DNA of 64,000 nucleotides from Casuarina equisetifolia (Eukaryota; Streptophyta; Magnoliopsida; Fagales; Casuarinaceae): positions 14,407,258 to 14,471,257 of the forward strand of contig CM052354.1 in the NCBI GenBank assembly GCA_028551475.1, written 5' to 3'. Each line of letters opens with the position of its first letter. Position 1 is the first letter of the stretch. Of the stretch, positions 24,159-36,989 are shown piece by piece. Made by a program: the position numbers and the translations under genes. The notes beneath the pieces were generated by a model. It was not told the origin of the DNA, ran no database searches, and worked only from the letters and a program-made list of their open reading frames with translations.

Positions 24159-26518
24159 TGATAACTTTATTTTTATAGAGTTATTTTACTTATTTTTAGG
24201 CAATAAATAATACAATATTTTATGAGAAAATATTTGAATTCCTCTTTATTTACTTGAATTTTTCTTGTTCTTGTAGCATAAAGAGACATGGAGAAAAAGA
24301 ACAAGCATGGAAAACATGATTCTTATTATATGGCAAAATATGGTCAAAATATCAATATCAAGAAAATCAAGATGGGCTTTGGGCTTAGGCTTTGGATGAT
24401 TGTTATTAGATTTTTATTGTTATTGGATTTTCTAAAAAATGAAAAAACCTAATCATATTAGGAGTTCAAAGCTTAATTAAATTAGGAGTTCAAAACCCAA
24501 TTGTTTTAGGTCTCCAAAATCCACTTCTATTAAGAGGAGATATGTTTAAACCTAATGATAAATATATAATGTTTTTGATGATTAGTATTAAGGAAAGAAA
24601 AATAATATCTAGCCATAAATTAATTATATTTCATTAGATACATCCTTATTTTATCATCATTTTTGGGTAGGACCTTATATGTTCAAAAGACCAATTTATT
24701 GAAGAAGCCCAAGTCACTCGTGGCAGTCCGTGAATTCACGCAACACCAAGAAGAAACCCATATGCAGCAACCTGTGTGTCTTATATTGAGATCTGCATAG
24801 CCTTCACGTGACCTAACTTGAAGACCTACAAGGCTTAACGATGTCGTTCACCTACTAAGGAAATAAACAACCTAAATCAGCCTCAACCTATACCTTCGTC
24901 TCTGCGCCGCTCTCTCTCCCTTTTCTTTCTCGAAGACAAAAGAAGGAAACAGCTACAGACTTGCTGATATCTTCGCCGAAGATTGAAACGTGAGCCAACG
25001 GGAAGATTCTCTAATGGGAAGAAAACCACAAGCTGGATCGGTAGGTGGCAGCTTCTATATAAGGGAAGAGAACCCGTATGAAGAAAGATCATCTCGAGCA
25101 AAAACGAATCAAGAATGGAGTTCTTCAAGCGCTATCTCTTCTAAAAGGGTTCCGAATATCTGTAAGCTTTGTATTGAAGCAAAATTACTATTATGATTAT
25201 ATCATCTAGTTTACATTTTGCTTCAATCTCAAGGTTAGGGTTTCACCCAACTTTGGGGATTTTCTGTTCAACACCATTAGAAGCTTAAATGTTGTATTTA
25301 TCATCTTGTTGAGGAGCTGTACTATTTGATTTACTTGATCTGAGCTGTAATCCGTGGATTGCCATCCCATTGTGGACCTAAAGAGAAACTGCTTTCTCTT
25401 TTGATAAAGAAAAGACCCTTTAGTGCTTTACTAAAGGAGGTGGAGTAGGACTCAAATTAAGGAGTCCGATTCACTTAAAAAAAGGGTTCTGTGTGCATCT
25501 TTATTTGTATGATTATTCTGTTGCATATCTATTTTTCTGAATAATCCCACATTCTATTTAGACAGATTTAGAACTTTACAAACATATATAAAATTGGTCT
25601 ATATAAACAAAAATTAAGGGAGACACCTAATTCAACCCCCCTTCTTAGGTGACTTAGGACTTAACACCTAAGACTTATTTAAGAGAAGAAAAGAGGCAAA
25701 AGAAGGCAAGGGAGGAAATTGAACACAACTTAAGGTTTTCTTGAAGAGAAGACAAAAAGGGTAACAGACTTCTTGTTCTTAAATTCAAAATGCCTTCTTT
25801 ATTTCTTATTATTGTTCTTCCTCATTATTTCTTTATGTTTTAGTTTACTTTTGTTAGAGCTATGATGTAACCTAATTATGATGGTATGAATCTTATGACT
25901 GTTATGTTTTGCAAGATATTTTGTTTACATGAAGTTGCATATTACTGTGTTTAATGCTTTTACATGATTAATTACCACTTAAATGATCTGATTTGCATGT
26001 TTGAGACCGATGAGAAATGATATGCAATTGCTTCTTATAATGTGTAACCATAAATTAAATATGGATAGACATATACCATATTGTTTGTGTGGCTTTTGGT
26101 ATAATTTGGGAATGTTCATAGATCCTCATGCATTTGGTTTGTTTCAATTCACGTATGGAGGATATAGTGAATCAATGAATTAAATAAGTTCATTATACCT
26201 AGACATAGGATAGTGAATAAATTAGGAGATTCTGCCATCACATAGATATTATCCTTCTTATAAGCATAAATAATCAATATTAATACCTAATACTTATGGT
26301 GAAATCATATACTTTAACATATTTCATATATTTAGTTTTCTTAAATTTAGTTAGTTAATCTATCATCTATCATTTGGGTTTGCTAGATAAATTTTAAGAG
26401 TTGTTCACCATTGATAATTAGTTAGTTTAGTAATCACCAATCTTTGTGGGAAGATACTTTTCTTATCATTATATTACTTGTTCGATATGTTCACTTGCAT
26501 TTAAAATTTCAATGAACG
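24159..26518 (+). mobile_element. Athila-like LTR inserted in G1 gag (copy 2)
   Basis: It begins TGATAACTTTAT and ends AATGAACG, homologous to copies 1 and 3. The flanks AAGAT (24154-24158) and AGGAT (26519-26523) match at four of five positions. Gypsy gag sequence lies on both sides. It is longer than the other copies because a second LTR (about 24540-25666) sits inside it. Probably a solo LTR. Confidence 0.8.
24540..25666 (+). mobile_element. Copia-type LTR nested in copy 2
   Basis: This foreign block interrupts the Athila-like LTR. Its right end, TTCAACCCCCCTTCTTAGG followed by CTTAACA, closely resembles the 3' ends of the SIRE-like LTRs at 46575 and 58425. A TATA-like TTCTATATAAGG occurs near 25050. 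Clear target duplications were not found, so the left end (24540-24545) is approximate. Confidence 0.58.
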
Positions 26519-27367
26519 AGGATGAACCCACAAAGGTGCGTATTACTTATCTCTTTCTTGTTGATAATATGACATTATGGTGGTAAAGGAAGAATGTTAA
26601 GATGGAGAAAGGTCTATACCATATAGATACCTTTGAAATCTTCAAGATGGAATTGAAGAAATAATTTTACCCTTAAAATGTTGTCTATGAGGCAAGGAGG
26701 TTAAGGGAGTTGAAACAAAAGTTTTCTATCCTAGAATATGTTCAGGAGTTTACAACTCTCATGTTACAAATTCCAAACATGATGGAGGAAGACTTTTTGT
26801 TCAATTTCATGGATGGTCTCCAAAATTGGGTAAGACAAGAGCTTCAATGTCGTGGAGTGATGATAGTTGATGAAGTTCTTGCCATGGCCGAGTCTCTTAT
26901 TAAGTATCAACAAAATCAATCCTCCAAGTCCAAGCAACATCAAGGTAGTCCTAGCAAAGATGGGGGAGAATGACATTTTAATGAGAAACATAAGAAGAGA
27001 AAAGGGAATTCTTCTCACAAAAAGGACTATGAGGAGAAGAAACATAGGTCATTCATCCTTAAGAAATGTTGCTTTGTATGCAAAACTCTTCATGCCATGA
27101 GAGATTATTCTAAGTTGGGTTCTCTAAGCTCAATGAGGGAGGACCAAAAAACTCAAACCGAGGTAGATGGTGCAAGATAGATTGGTTCCTTGCTACTTCT
27201 TAGTGCAATTGCCTCAAAGCCATTGTCTCATGTAAGAAAGAGTAGGAGGTTGATGTACATGAAAGCTATAGTGAGTGGGAAGCCAATCAAGGTCATGGTC
27301 GGCACGAGGGCATCCCATACATTCATCATCCATAAAAGTGAAAAGGATCAGCTTACATGTGGAGAAT

Positions 27368-28950
27368 TGTTCGGTGAAATTCTACATGCAAGTGTACATG
27401 TCGAACAAGTAATATAATGATAAGTATGAGTATCATCCCATGAAGATTGGTTTTTACTAAACTAATTAATTACTAACAGTGAATAGTTCCTAAAGCTTAT
27501 CTAGCAAATCAAGATAATAAAACATAGATTAACTAACTTAATTTAACCTAAACTTGATAAACGAAATATGTTAGAGCGTCCGATTTCACCTAATTACTAG
27601 ATATAAATGTCGATCATCCATGCTCGTAAGATTAATTCTACTTATGTGATAGTGGAATTTCCTAACTTATTCACTATCCTATGTCTAGGTATAGCGAACC
27701 TACTTAGCTCATTAATTCACTGTGAGTCTGCATATGAATTAAATGAACTAAGTGCATTAAGAATTGTGAATATTCCAGTTTACACCTAAAACCACACAAA
27801 TCATATGGTATATGTCTATCCATATTAATCTATAGTTGCATATTACATGAAGCAACTGCACGCTATCTCTTGTCGGTCTCAAACATGCAAATCATATCAT
27901 TTAAGTGGTAGCTAGTCACCCAAATGCATTAAGATTAGTAACATGCAACTTCACATTCATAAAATATCTCACAAAACATAAATAATCATAACATTCATAT
28001 GTTATAATTAAGTTCCATCGTAGCTCTAACAAACTAAACTAAAACAACATATTTACATAAATAAGAATGGTGCAGGAAATTAAACAACACATTCTGTAAA
28101 TTAAAAACATTAAGCTGTCACCAAAAATGTCTTCAAATCACAAAAAGGCTGCATAAATCTGCACATCAGGGGGAGGAAATGAAGCTGTCTGGAAAACAGG
28201 AAGAAAACGAGTTGACACGCGCTGTCACGTGCTCTCGCACGCGTTACCATGCGCCGGTGACACGCGCCGTCGTCCACCGCTGAACGCCGCCGCCATCCGC
28301 CGTCGGTCTTCACAGAAACTTCAGGAAAGATAGATCGGGACGCCTAGATTGCAGATCTGCAAATAGATTGCGCAAATCTGCCTCAAAACCGTGTAGATCT
28401 TACGGAAAGTGGATTGGGGGCCGCCGAAAATATGCCAGAAATCAGAGACACTGGACTTGGATGGCGTTCGCACGTTCCAAGGTCCCTTTATAACTGAAAA
28501 TGCCAACAAATTCCAAGCAAAAGAAACCGGTTGGCGTTCGCACTGCCGGTCTCTCTTTTCTCCCTCTTTCTCACCAAAAAACGACATCGAAAATGGACTT
28601 TTTCTCCCCTGGGTCGGTCGGCTTTCGCATGACCGCCCCTCAATCACGACCTCTTTCTCTCTCCTTTCAGTTTCTCGCTCTCCACACGATAAAAGCCCCT
28701 GGCCTCGTTTTCCATTTTCTATTTTTGTTCGTTCCTCACATGCTTTCCTTTTGAGATTAATTGCTTCTTTTTCTCTCTTATTTTCCTTCCAATTTTTGCT
28801 TCATTTTCTTACTTTTCTTCCATTTTGGGTTTGCTACCTAAAATAACAAAAACATACTTAAATACAATTAAATATAAATATAACTTAATAAAATTATATT
28901 AAATATAACCTAAAATAATAACAATAACTCTATATAAAATAGAGTTATCA
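27368..28950 (-). mobile_element. solo Athila-like LTR with perfect target duplication (copy 3)
   Basis: A 1583-bp LTR in minus orientation. On the plus strand it runs from TGTTCGGTGAAATTC to GAGTTATCA. It is flanked by the 5-bp duplication AGAAT at 27363-27367 and 28951-28955. The Gypsy G1 protease region lies on the left and its continuation on the right. No internal element sequence or second LTR is present. A solo LTR is the usual product of recombination between two LTRs. Confidence 0.9.
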
Positions 28951-30441
28951 AGAATGATGGGGGTTGGCTCAAGATGGTGAATACCAAAAGGTCAACCAAC
29001 AATTGGGAAGTTGGTGGTAACCATGGATGACTATGATGTAGTCATAGGAATGGACTTCATGAGGAAGATCAATGCCATTCTTTTACCATCCTATGACTCA
29101 TTACTTGTCCTTGATAAAAGTATGTGCTACTTATTTCCAACTTCCCATGTTCCTTTAATGGAAAAAACATTGTCTACAATGCAACTTGCTAAGGGCCTTA
29201 AGTAAGGAGAAGCCACTTACTTGGCCACCTTGTGGGAGGACAAGGATGTGAAGGTCTTAGAGGAGGAGGAACTTTTGCAAGTTATCTGAGATGCCTTGGA
29301 TAATAAAGACATCATGCCTCCTAAACTTCCAAAATAGCTACCACTAAGGAAGGAGGTGGATCATATGATTGAGTTGGAACTAGCAGCCAAACCCCTAACC
29401 ATGGGACCTTATAGGATGGCACCCCTAGAGCTAGAAAAGTTGAGCAAGCAACTTAAAGAATTGTTAGAAGCAAGATTCATTCATCCATAAAAGGCACCTT
29501 ATAGGGCACCGATGTTGTTTTAGTAGAAGTAAGATGGCTTTGTGTGACAATTTATTGATTACTGGGCTTTAAATAAGGTAACCACTAAAATAAATATCTT
29601 ATTCCTCATATAGACAATTTATTTGATCGATTGGGTGATGCACACTATTTCTCCAAAGTAGATTTAAGGTTTGACTATCACTAAGTTAGAATAGCAAAGG
29701 GAGATGAACCAAAGACTACTTGTGTGACTCGTTATGACTTTTTTGAGTGGTTAGTGATGCATTTTGGCTTTATTAATGCTTTTGCCACTTTTTACACTCT
29801 AATGAACAAATTGTTCCACCCCTATTTAGATTAGTTTCTAGGATGTATCTTGATGATATAATCATTTATAGCAAGACATTGGAGGAGCACATACAACATT
29901 TTAAAATGATCTTTAAGGTGTTACATGATAATGAGTTATACTTGAAGAAGGAGAAGTGATCTTTCACAAAAAAAGAGGTAACCTTCCATGGCCATGTCAT
30001 TGGTGGAGGTATGTCGAAGGTGGATAAAGCCAAGGTAAGAGCTATTAAGGAATGGGAGCCACCTACCAAGGTTTCAGAGTTGCAATCATTCCTTAGTCTT
30101 GTGAATTATTATAGGCAACTTATCAAAAGTAATTCGAAGAGGGTTGTTCCCCTTACTAAGTTGTTAAAGAAGAGGAAGGTTTGGGAATGGACGAATGATT
30201 GTCAAAAATCCTTTAAAGATTTAAAGGCTACCATTGTGAAGGAACCGGTTTTGGTACTTTTAGATTTTGCCAAGATCTTTTAGGTGCATACAAATGTGTC
30301 AAACTTTGCCATTGGAGGAGTTTTGATGCAAGAAGGACATCCAATTGCCTTTGAGAGTTGAAAGCTAAAAGACAAAAAGAAAGTACATAGTTCAAGAAAA
30401 GGAGATGATTTCACTGGTCCATTGTTTTCGAACTTGGCACA

Positions 30442-33400
30442 TGATAACTCTATTTCTATAGAGTTATTTTGATTATTTTAGGTAATGTATAATGTAGTAT
30501 TTGTGAAGTTATATTTGCATTTATTTATATTGATGCAAATTTTGTTAATTCATATAGCAAACCCAAAATAGAGGAAAAAGAAAAAAAAATCAATAAACCA
30601 TGAGAAAAAAATATAAAGAAAACAAGCAAAAATAGAAAAGGACAACTGGTTATGCACGTGGAACTCACGTGGGAAAAGAGAGGCCATTGTCTAGTGAGTC
30701 AGGTAGTAAGTGAAAAGAAACAGGGAGAGAGGGGTATATTGTTAAAAGATGGGAGAGAAAAGAATAGGTGATTATCAGGAGTAATAAGTAGAAAAGAAAA
30801 AAAAGAGGGGAAAGCATTTGGTTAGAAGCCAGAGAGTAGGGGATCACCAAAGATTCAGAGACTATGCACAATAGCATAGGGCTCAAAGAAAAGTGTGACA
30901 AACATATGAAAGTTGAGCATTCACCTTTCATTCTCTCTGAAAAAGAACCAAGCAGAGTGGTGGTCATGTGACAACTAACCTTGCTCTCTTTTTTTGGGCA
31001 ATTTGTGCTATTATTCAGTGATATGTGCTATTTCTTAGCCAACTTGTCCTAGTTTTTAACCGATCTAGGCCTAGGCTAATCTACAGCAAGCTTCTGATGA
31101 AGAAAAATGGTGAACATCGTCTAGATATTTTCAATAGATCTACACATTTTTATGAGTTATCAATGTGATTTCTTTGTAGATAGGCATCCTTAGGCATCCT
31201 TAGGCTCCCTTCTAGCAATTTCCTAGCATTTTATGCAAATTGTGGTAGTGCGTGGCAACATGTGCCATCTGCATGTTTTTCTCCCCTTATTCTAAATAGC
31301 TTCTTTTACCCCTCTAATGTGTACACATTTTGCAAAACTCTTTAAAAGGAAGACAATTTGATGATAGCTTTATGTTTTTCAATTTAAAATGTTTTGTTTA
31401 ATTTTTAACACTATTCATATTTATGTTTATATTATGTCTTAGTTTACTTTTGTTAGAGCTACGATATAACTCAATTATAACGGTACGAAACTTATGATTT
31501 TTATGTTTTGCAATATCCTTTACTTATCTGAAGTTACATATTATTGTGTTTAATGTTTTTAAGTGATTAGATACCACTTAAATGATCTGATTTGCATGTT
31601 TAAGATTGATAGGATATGATATGCAATTGCTTCTTGTAATGTGTAAACATGAACTAATATAGATAGACATATACCATATTGCTTTCAATGTAAACTGATA
31701 ATATTCATGATGAACTAAAGCATTTGGTTTATTTTAGTTCATATATAAAGATGTAGCTAATTAATAAGCCAAGTAGATTTCCTATACCTAGACATTAGAT
31801 AGTGAAGAAATTGGAAAATTCCACCATCATATAAGCATTGTAAATCTTGTAAGCATAAATAAATGACATTTGTATTTAGTAGTTATGGTGAAATCGGATG
31901 CTCTAACATATTTCTTATATTGAGTTATCTTAAAGTTAGTTGGTTAATCTTTCCTATATCATTTAGGTTTGTTAGATAAATTCTAGGAGTTATTCATCGT
32001 TAGTAATTAATTATTTTAATAATCACCAATCTCTGTGGGACGATATTCATTCTTATCATTATATTACTAAGTTTTTGGTGCTTTGCCAAGGATTAGTTAT
32101 TTATTGCTAATTGATATTAATACTAAAAAGCTTTTAAGTTTCTTCTAACTTTTGTTGCATTTATTTTATTTCTACTTTTAATCTTTTGTTTTGTTTCAAG
32201 AAAAAATGGCAACAAATGGTTATCAATGGCCTACTAAGAGACTACCAATGCATAAAGCAAGTAGAATCTATGAAGTAGATGATTTTAGTGAACTATGTGC
32301 ACAATTGGATGTAATAAAAAAGAAGAGAGCATGTGATCTTCTTTTAAGTGCATGCCAGGACAAAATGTCAAGTAGGTAACTCTTTTGCTCAATATAATAA
32401 ATATGCTAATTTTGTTAGGATTATGAGCAAGTCACAAAATGATCCCTACTTTAATGCATACAATTTGGGATGGCTCAACCATTAAAATTCTTCATGAAGT
32501 AACTCAAATGAAATGAGACCGCCACCAACATTCAAGCAAATAGAATAGGTGAAGCTTAACTTGGAAGACATAGTCAACAAGATGATCACCACCACACAAT
32601 GCTTAACTTGGAAGACATAGTTAACAAGATGATCACCACCACACATTGCTTTATGAAGAGTATTGAAGTGATATTTGGGTGAAATAAAAGAGATGAAACC
32701 TCACTTGGAAGATACAGTCACTAACTTGGAAGTAACCCAAATGAAATGAGACCACCGCTAACATTCAAGCAAACAAAAAAGGTGAAACTTAACTTGGAAG
32801 ACATAGTCAACAAGATGATCACCACCACACAATGCTTTATGAAGAGTACTTAAGCAATATTTGGGTGAAATAAAAGAGACGAAACCTCACTTGGAAGATA
32901 TAGTCACTAACTTAGCCACCACCACATAAAAGTTTATGGAGTGTACTAAAGTGATATTGTAGAATTGAGAAGCGAGACTTCAAAACCAAGAAGCTTCAAT
33001 CAAAAATTTGCAGGTGCAAATAGGTTAATTGGTCAATCTGGTCTCAAAAAGACAATAGGGTCCTTTGCCTAGCAACACAAAAAAAAAAAGCTGTGGAAAA
33101 ACTATGAAGGCAATAACCTTATCAAATGGCAAGCAAATAAGGGAAAATGACGCTGAGGAGACAATTTTCAACAATATGGATATGGATGTCAACACATGAC
33201 CCAAAGAGGCACTCAAGAGAAAACTATTTCCAGATAATCCTAAGCCCTATATGCCTCAAGCTCCATCTTCCCAAAGACTCCAACAACATGAAAGAGATAA
33301 ATAGTTTTTAAAATTCATTTATGTATTTATAAAACTACACATTAACATTCGTTTTGTAGATGTTCCAGCTTAAATACCCAATTATGTAAAAATTTTAAAT

Positions 33401-34900
33401 GAGACATTAAAGAACAAAAGGAAGTTGAAAGTACATGAGATAATGGTGTTGATTAAAGAATGCTTAACCATCCTATAACATAAGCTATCTCTAAAATTGT
33501 TGGAATTCCATCTTCCTTGAGTAGCAATGCTGAAGATAGTTTAGTTGAAAACTATAAAGCAAACACTTCTTGGGGGACAACCCAAGCATTTTGTTGGTTA
33601 TTTACTAGAAAGTTGTCATCACATGTTCATCACAACCTCATAAGACATAGCCTGCAATCAGGCGAGTTTCCTTGTTCCTTCTTTACTATTGCTTTCTTTT
33701 CCTTTTGCATTGAGGACAATGCTTTATTCATGTTTAAGGATGTTGTTGTTACTGTAGGAAGTGTGTTGTTATTATTGGGTTATGTTGGAGGTTTTATTTT
33801 GTGGTAGTTGTTGTTATGTTGGCTATATATTGGAAATGTGTTGGAAATGTTTTCTATTGTGTTGGAAGTATGTTAGAAGTACATTGGAAGTGTGTTGGAA
33901 GTGTATCTTATGTTGTTAAAAGTTGTTATGTTAGAAGTTTGTTTTGTGTGTAAATTTTTTTTTTATTTATGTTGGATCATGATTGCCATGATTGGATCCT
34001 TTATTGTGAATTCTGGGCAATTCTTAGGAAGATATAGATTTTGTTCAAACCTACAATTGTGGTGTAAGTTAATTTTTTTTTGAAATTATGTGTATCTCTA
34101 GGGAACATTCATGTGAAGTATGTGATTTTTTTGGATCTCACCTAGATTTTAGAATTTGTTTGATTTCCTCTTGAGGCGAAATCCTAGTCTGCATCTAATT
34201 GAGAAAATGATTTAGGTCATCTTTGGATCGATTAAGCCTTTCAAGCCTACCTTATTTACTTATCCCTAGTCACCCCATTGAGCCTTGATTCTTATCTTGA
34301 TTTTGTTTAGTAACACCCACATATATATCTCTTAGCCTTTTGATCAATTTATCCCATTGTCTCATGGCCATGAATATATTGACTTTTGGTGTAGAATTTA
34401 TTTTTGCATAAGAGAAGTTGAGGGGAAGGATGGAGCATCATAAAAAGAAATTGATTGAAATGATTATGTGTGACATGGTATGTCATTTTTGAAAAAGAAA
34501 AGAAAGAAAGAAAGAAAAGAAAAAAAAAGATAAGCATTTTCTTTAGATTTGAACATAGTAATTAAATACCATTAGTAGGAGAGGATTAAAGTGGCTATAT
34601 TTAAAAGTGCTTTTGTCTTTCCTTTATTGTTGCACAAATAATTAAGGCTTTTACCAGTATCAAATGCTAAGTAAAATTAAGTATGTTTGGATAGGAAAGA
34701 ATGAAAAGAAAGGATGACATAAAGATTATCTTCATGGAGTAAAAACATAGAGAGAGGCTAGATGAGATCCTAGAATTTAATGTGTTCATGGGTTCTTTGA
34801 GCCAAAATGACTTTTATCTTATCATTAGCCCAACCTTACATTACAAGCTTGTAAAAGTCCTATTGATTCTTGGTTAGATAAGTAACTTACATTAGTGGAG
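30442..34900 (+). mobile_element. shortened Athila-like Gypsy element
   Basis: The 5' LTR is at 30442-32058 (TGATAACTC to TTATCA). A tRNA-Asp-type primer site, TGGTGCTTTGCCAAGG, follows at 32076-32091. A leader and gag-like part begin near 32204 (MATNGYQWPTKRLPMHKASR), with the Athila-typical QNDPYFNAYNLGW piece near 32435 and an EASIKNLQVQIGQLV piece near 32990. From about 33490 the sequence resembles the Athila region downstream of pol, with TTCTTGGGGGACAACCCAAG at 33566. Reverse transcriptase and integrase are not found, and no 3' LTR was recognised. Broken fossil; the right limit is approximate. Confidence 0.8.
32496..32930 (+). repeat. tandem duplication inside the Athila-like gag
   Basis: A unit of about 233 bp starting at 32496 recurs at 32729. 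Inside unit 1 a shorter block of about 50 bp, beginning CTTAACTTGGAAGACATAGT, is itself doubled. The copies remain closely similar, so the duplication is younger than the decay of the surrounding element. Confidence 0.88.
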
Positions 34901-34998
34901 AGATGAATGAAAAGCAAACCTAATATGGACACATCCAAAGCCCAATCTAACGAGAAAGCCCAAGTTTTGTTGATTCCTTTGACAAAAAATTAGGGCTA

Positions 34999-35490
34999 TG
35001 ATGTAATTCATTAGGTCCAAGCCCAAACAAAAGAAGTCTAATTTATCTAGGGTTTCCATACCTATTAGATTCCTATTGTTCCTAAGGTCTTTAATTTGTT
35101 AGGATCCTATCCCTAACTTTTTGGGATCTTAATTTGTTTGGTTTTTATTTTCCTTGATTTTAGGGATCTTGATTTACCAAAATCTTTCTAGGATTAGGTT
35201 TAACTATCTATTTAAAGGGAGAGTTATTTTAGTTATAGGCAGAACCTTTTAAGATCAGAAAGAATTTCATTCTATCCTACTTTACCTTCTAAATTTTGTG
35301 CTCTTACTTTCTAGCCTTTACATTCCAGTCATTTTATTCCTACACTTAAATTATTGTTTTTACATTCCAATAGTTTATCTCCCAATCTTTACTTTTTCAC
35401 CATTTTAGATTTTCAAAATTCTAGTTGTTATCCTATTCTAGTCTCTTTATAATCCATAGCTCACTCGATTACCCATAAAAAAATGCATCA
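34999..35490 (+). mobile_element. LTR related to the gag-only elements
   Basis: It begins TGATGTAATTC and ends ATGCATCA. It shares the block from TTGTTAGGATCCTATCCCTA to the repeated TTTACATTCCA region with the LTR at 62069-62759. Flanking 5-mers do not match, so it may be a truncated remnant and not a clean solo LTR. Confidence 0.62.
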
Positions 35491-36989
35491 ATTTGTTTTG
35501 AGGCCACCCCTTGGGCTTATTGCAGTCAAGTGCCTCTGGTTCTGACCAAGGTCTCTTAGGTGTGGGTTAACAATTGAGTTGGCACCCTTCAGCAAGGTCA
35601 TTGAAGCTTAAGGGAGGGAGATTGCTAGCCTTATCCTCTTAGGTTCCATCTTCATGGCATGACTAGGTTGGTGCTAGGTCTTAAACTTGTCTAGTAAAGT
35701 TGGATCATCTCATTGAAATGGTTTTTGTATTAGGTTAGCTTAAACCACTCATAAATATCCCAAGTGAAAATCTCTAAAGTGATTTCCTAGCTAGTGAACT
35801 TCTTTTAAAGAAGTTGAAACCAAAGCCATGCATCATTTTCTAGGTTCCAAGCTACTACCCACACCTTCTACCCTTTTGGTACTTCTTGGTAATCGAAATA
35901 CTAGGTTGAATTGTAGACCCAGTCTCATAGGTCCTCCTTTCTATATACTAAGGAAAATTAACTCTCAATCCTCTCACTTGCCAACTAAAATTACCTTTAC
36001 CACTCCTTCCACCATTCCCTTTTGGTCTACTATGAGCCTTTTCCTCCCATTTTAGTATTAGATATCTAATGATTGTCACTACCATTGGAAGAGTTAATTG
36101 GTAGTAACAATTGTTTGATTGCATCAAACCATTTCCCCATCTTTTGATTCATGTCTACTTCCCTTCAATTCATATTTGCTTCAAGTTGTTCCCACATTTT
36201 GTCTATCATTGTTAGACTAGTATTCTTTGATACCAATATGTTATGGTTCTATGAAGTAGAATGAGTAACCAACCCTACCACCATGAAGTCCTCCAACAAC
36301 CTATAGTTATGCTTGTTTCAATGTGTTGCTAGTATGAAATGATCATAGTAGCATTAGACCTAGTGATAGGGCCTTGGAGCATGAAATCCCCACAAGGATT
36401 TAGATAGAGACATCTTTATTGAGGAATCGTGAAGAATTACACTGAACAAAGGAAGATTATGGGCTTAAAAGGGAACCTTAACCTATTCACTTCTATTGCA
36501 CGAAAACCATATTATAGATCAATCCTTTTAGAACCTTCCCTTACACTTTTGTACACAACACCCCTATTTTCTCTTAGGTTTAGGCCTTAACCCTTTTTCC
36601 TACCTTTATTACTTAGGTCACCTAGTACATAGGTTCCCCAAACCAAACCTATTTACAAGTCTAGCTTACCCAAAATACAATACATACAACCAAAGTACTT
36701 GTTAACTGACAACCCATAACAATCCTACCCCTTTAATGACTAGCCTTGTCCTTAAGGCTTAGATTAGGGAAATGAGCCTTCAATTCTCTAACCTTCACCC
36801 ATGTAGTTTCTATAAGTGACTTCCCTTTCCAATAGACCAAGAATTGCTTTTGATGATTCTTAATTCTATGCTTTAGAATTGCTTGAGGTATGTCACCATG
36901 CTCCTCCTCTTTGATCCAAGATCATCCTACCTCATTACAATCTACTTCCCAATACATTTCTTCAATTTAGAGACATGGAATATGTGGTG
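35491..36989 (-). mobile_element. chromovirus-like Gypsy remnant with internal LTR
   Basis: In minus orientation the order is: integrase end with a chromodomain-like part (36985 to 36740; pieces HRIKNHQKQFLVYWKGKSLI and HFPNLSLKDKASH), an LTR of 483 bp (36721 to 36239, TGTTATGG to CATAACA), a primer site TTGGTATCAAAG at about 36235-36224, then the gag start (MIDKMWEQLEANMN near 36214) and gag to about 35770. Sequence from 35491 to 35770 is unassigned. The LTR thus has element sequence on both sides. Broken with many breaks. Confidence 0.7.

Larger units (their letters stand above)
23093..30441 (+). mobile_element. Gypsy element G1, fossil host of two LTR insertions
   Basis: The putative 5' LTR (about 23093-23582) has a TATA box CCTATAAATAGG near 23350 and AATAAA near 23430. 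It is followed by a primer site resembling TGGTATCAGAGC at 23572-23595. The gag coiled coil is at 23775-23957 (MAKRVEQMEYDFSTFKAHVF), and gag continues at 26519-26970. A CCHC zinc knuckle lies near 27060 and protease near 27290. The post-protease segment (VVTMDDYDVVIGMDF) is near 29009, and reverse transcriptase to RNase H run at 29350-30440. Broken, with many breaks; integrase and 3' LTR are not seen. Insertions at 24159-26518 and 27368-28950 split it, and an Athila-like element follows at 30442. Confidence 0.85.

Noticed and set aside
33840-33920. TGTTGGAAGTGT-like short repeats suggestive of a microsatellite array
   Set aside because: The period is irregular and the units degenerate; treated as part of the Athila-like 3' region.
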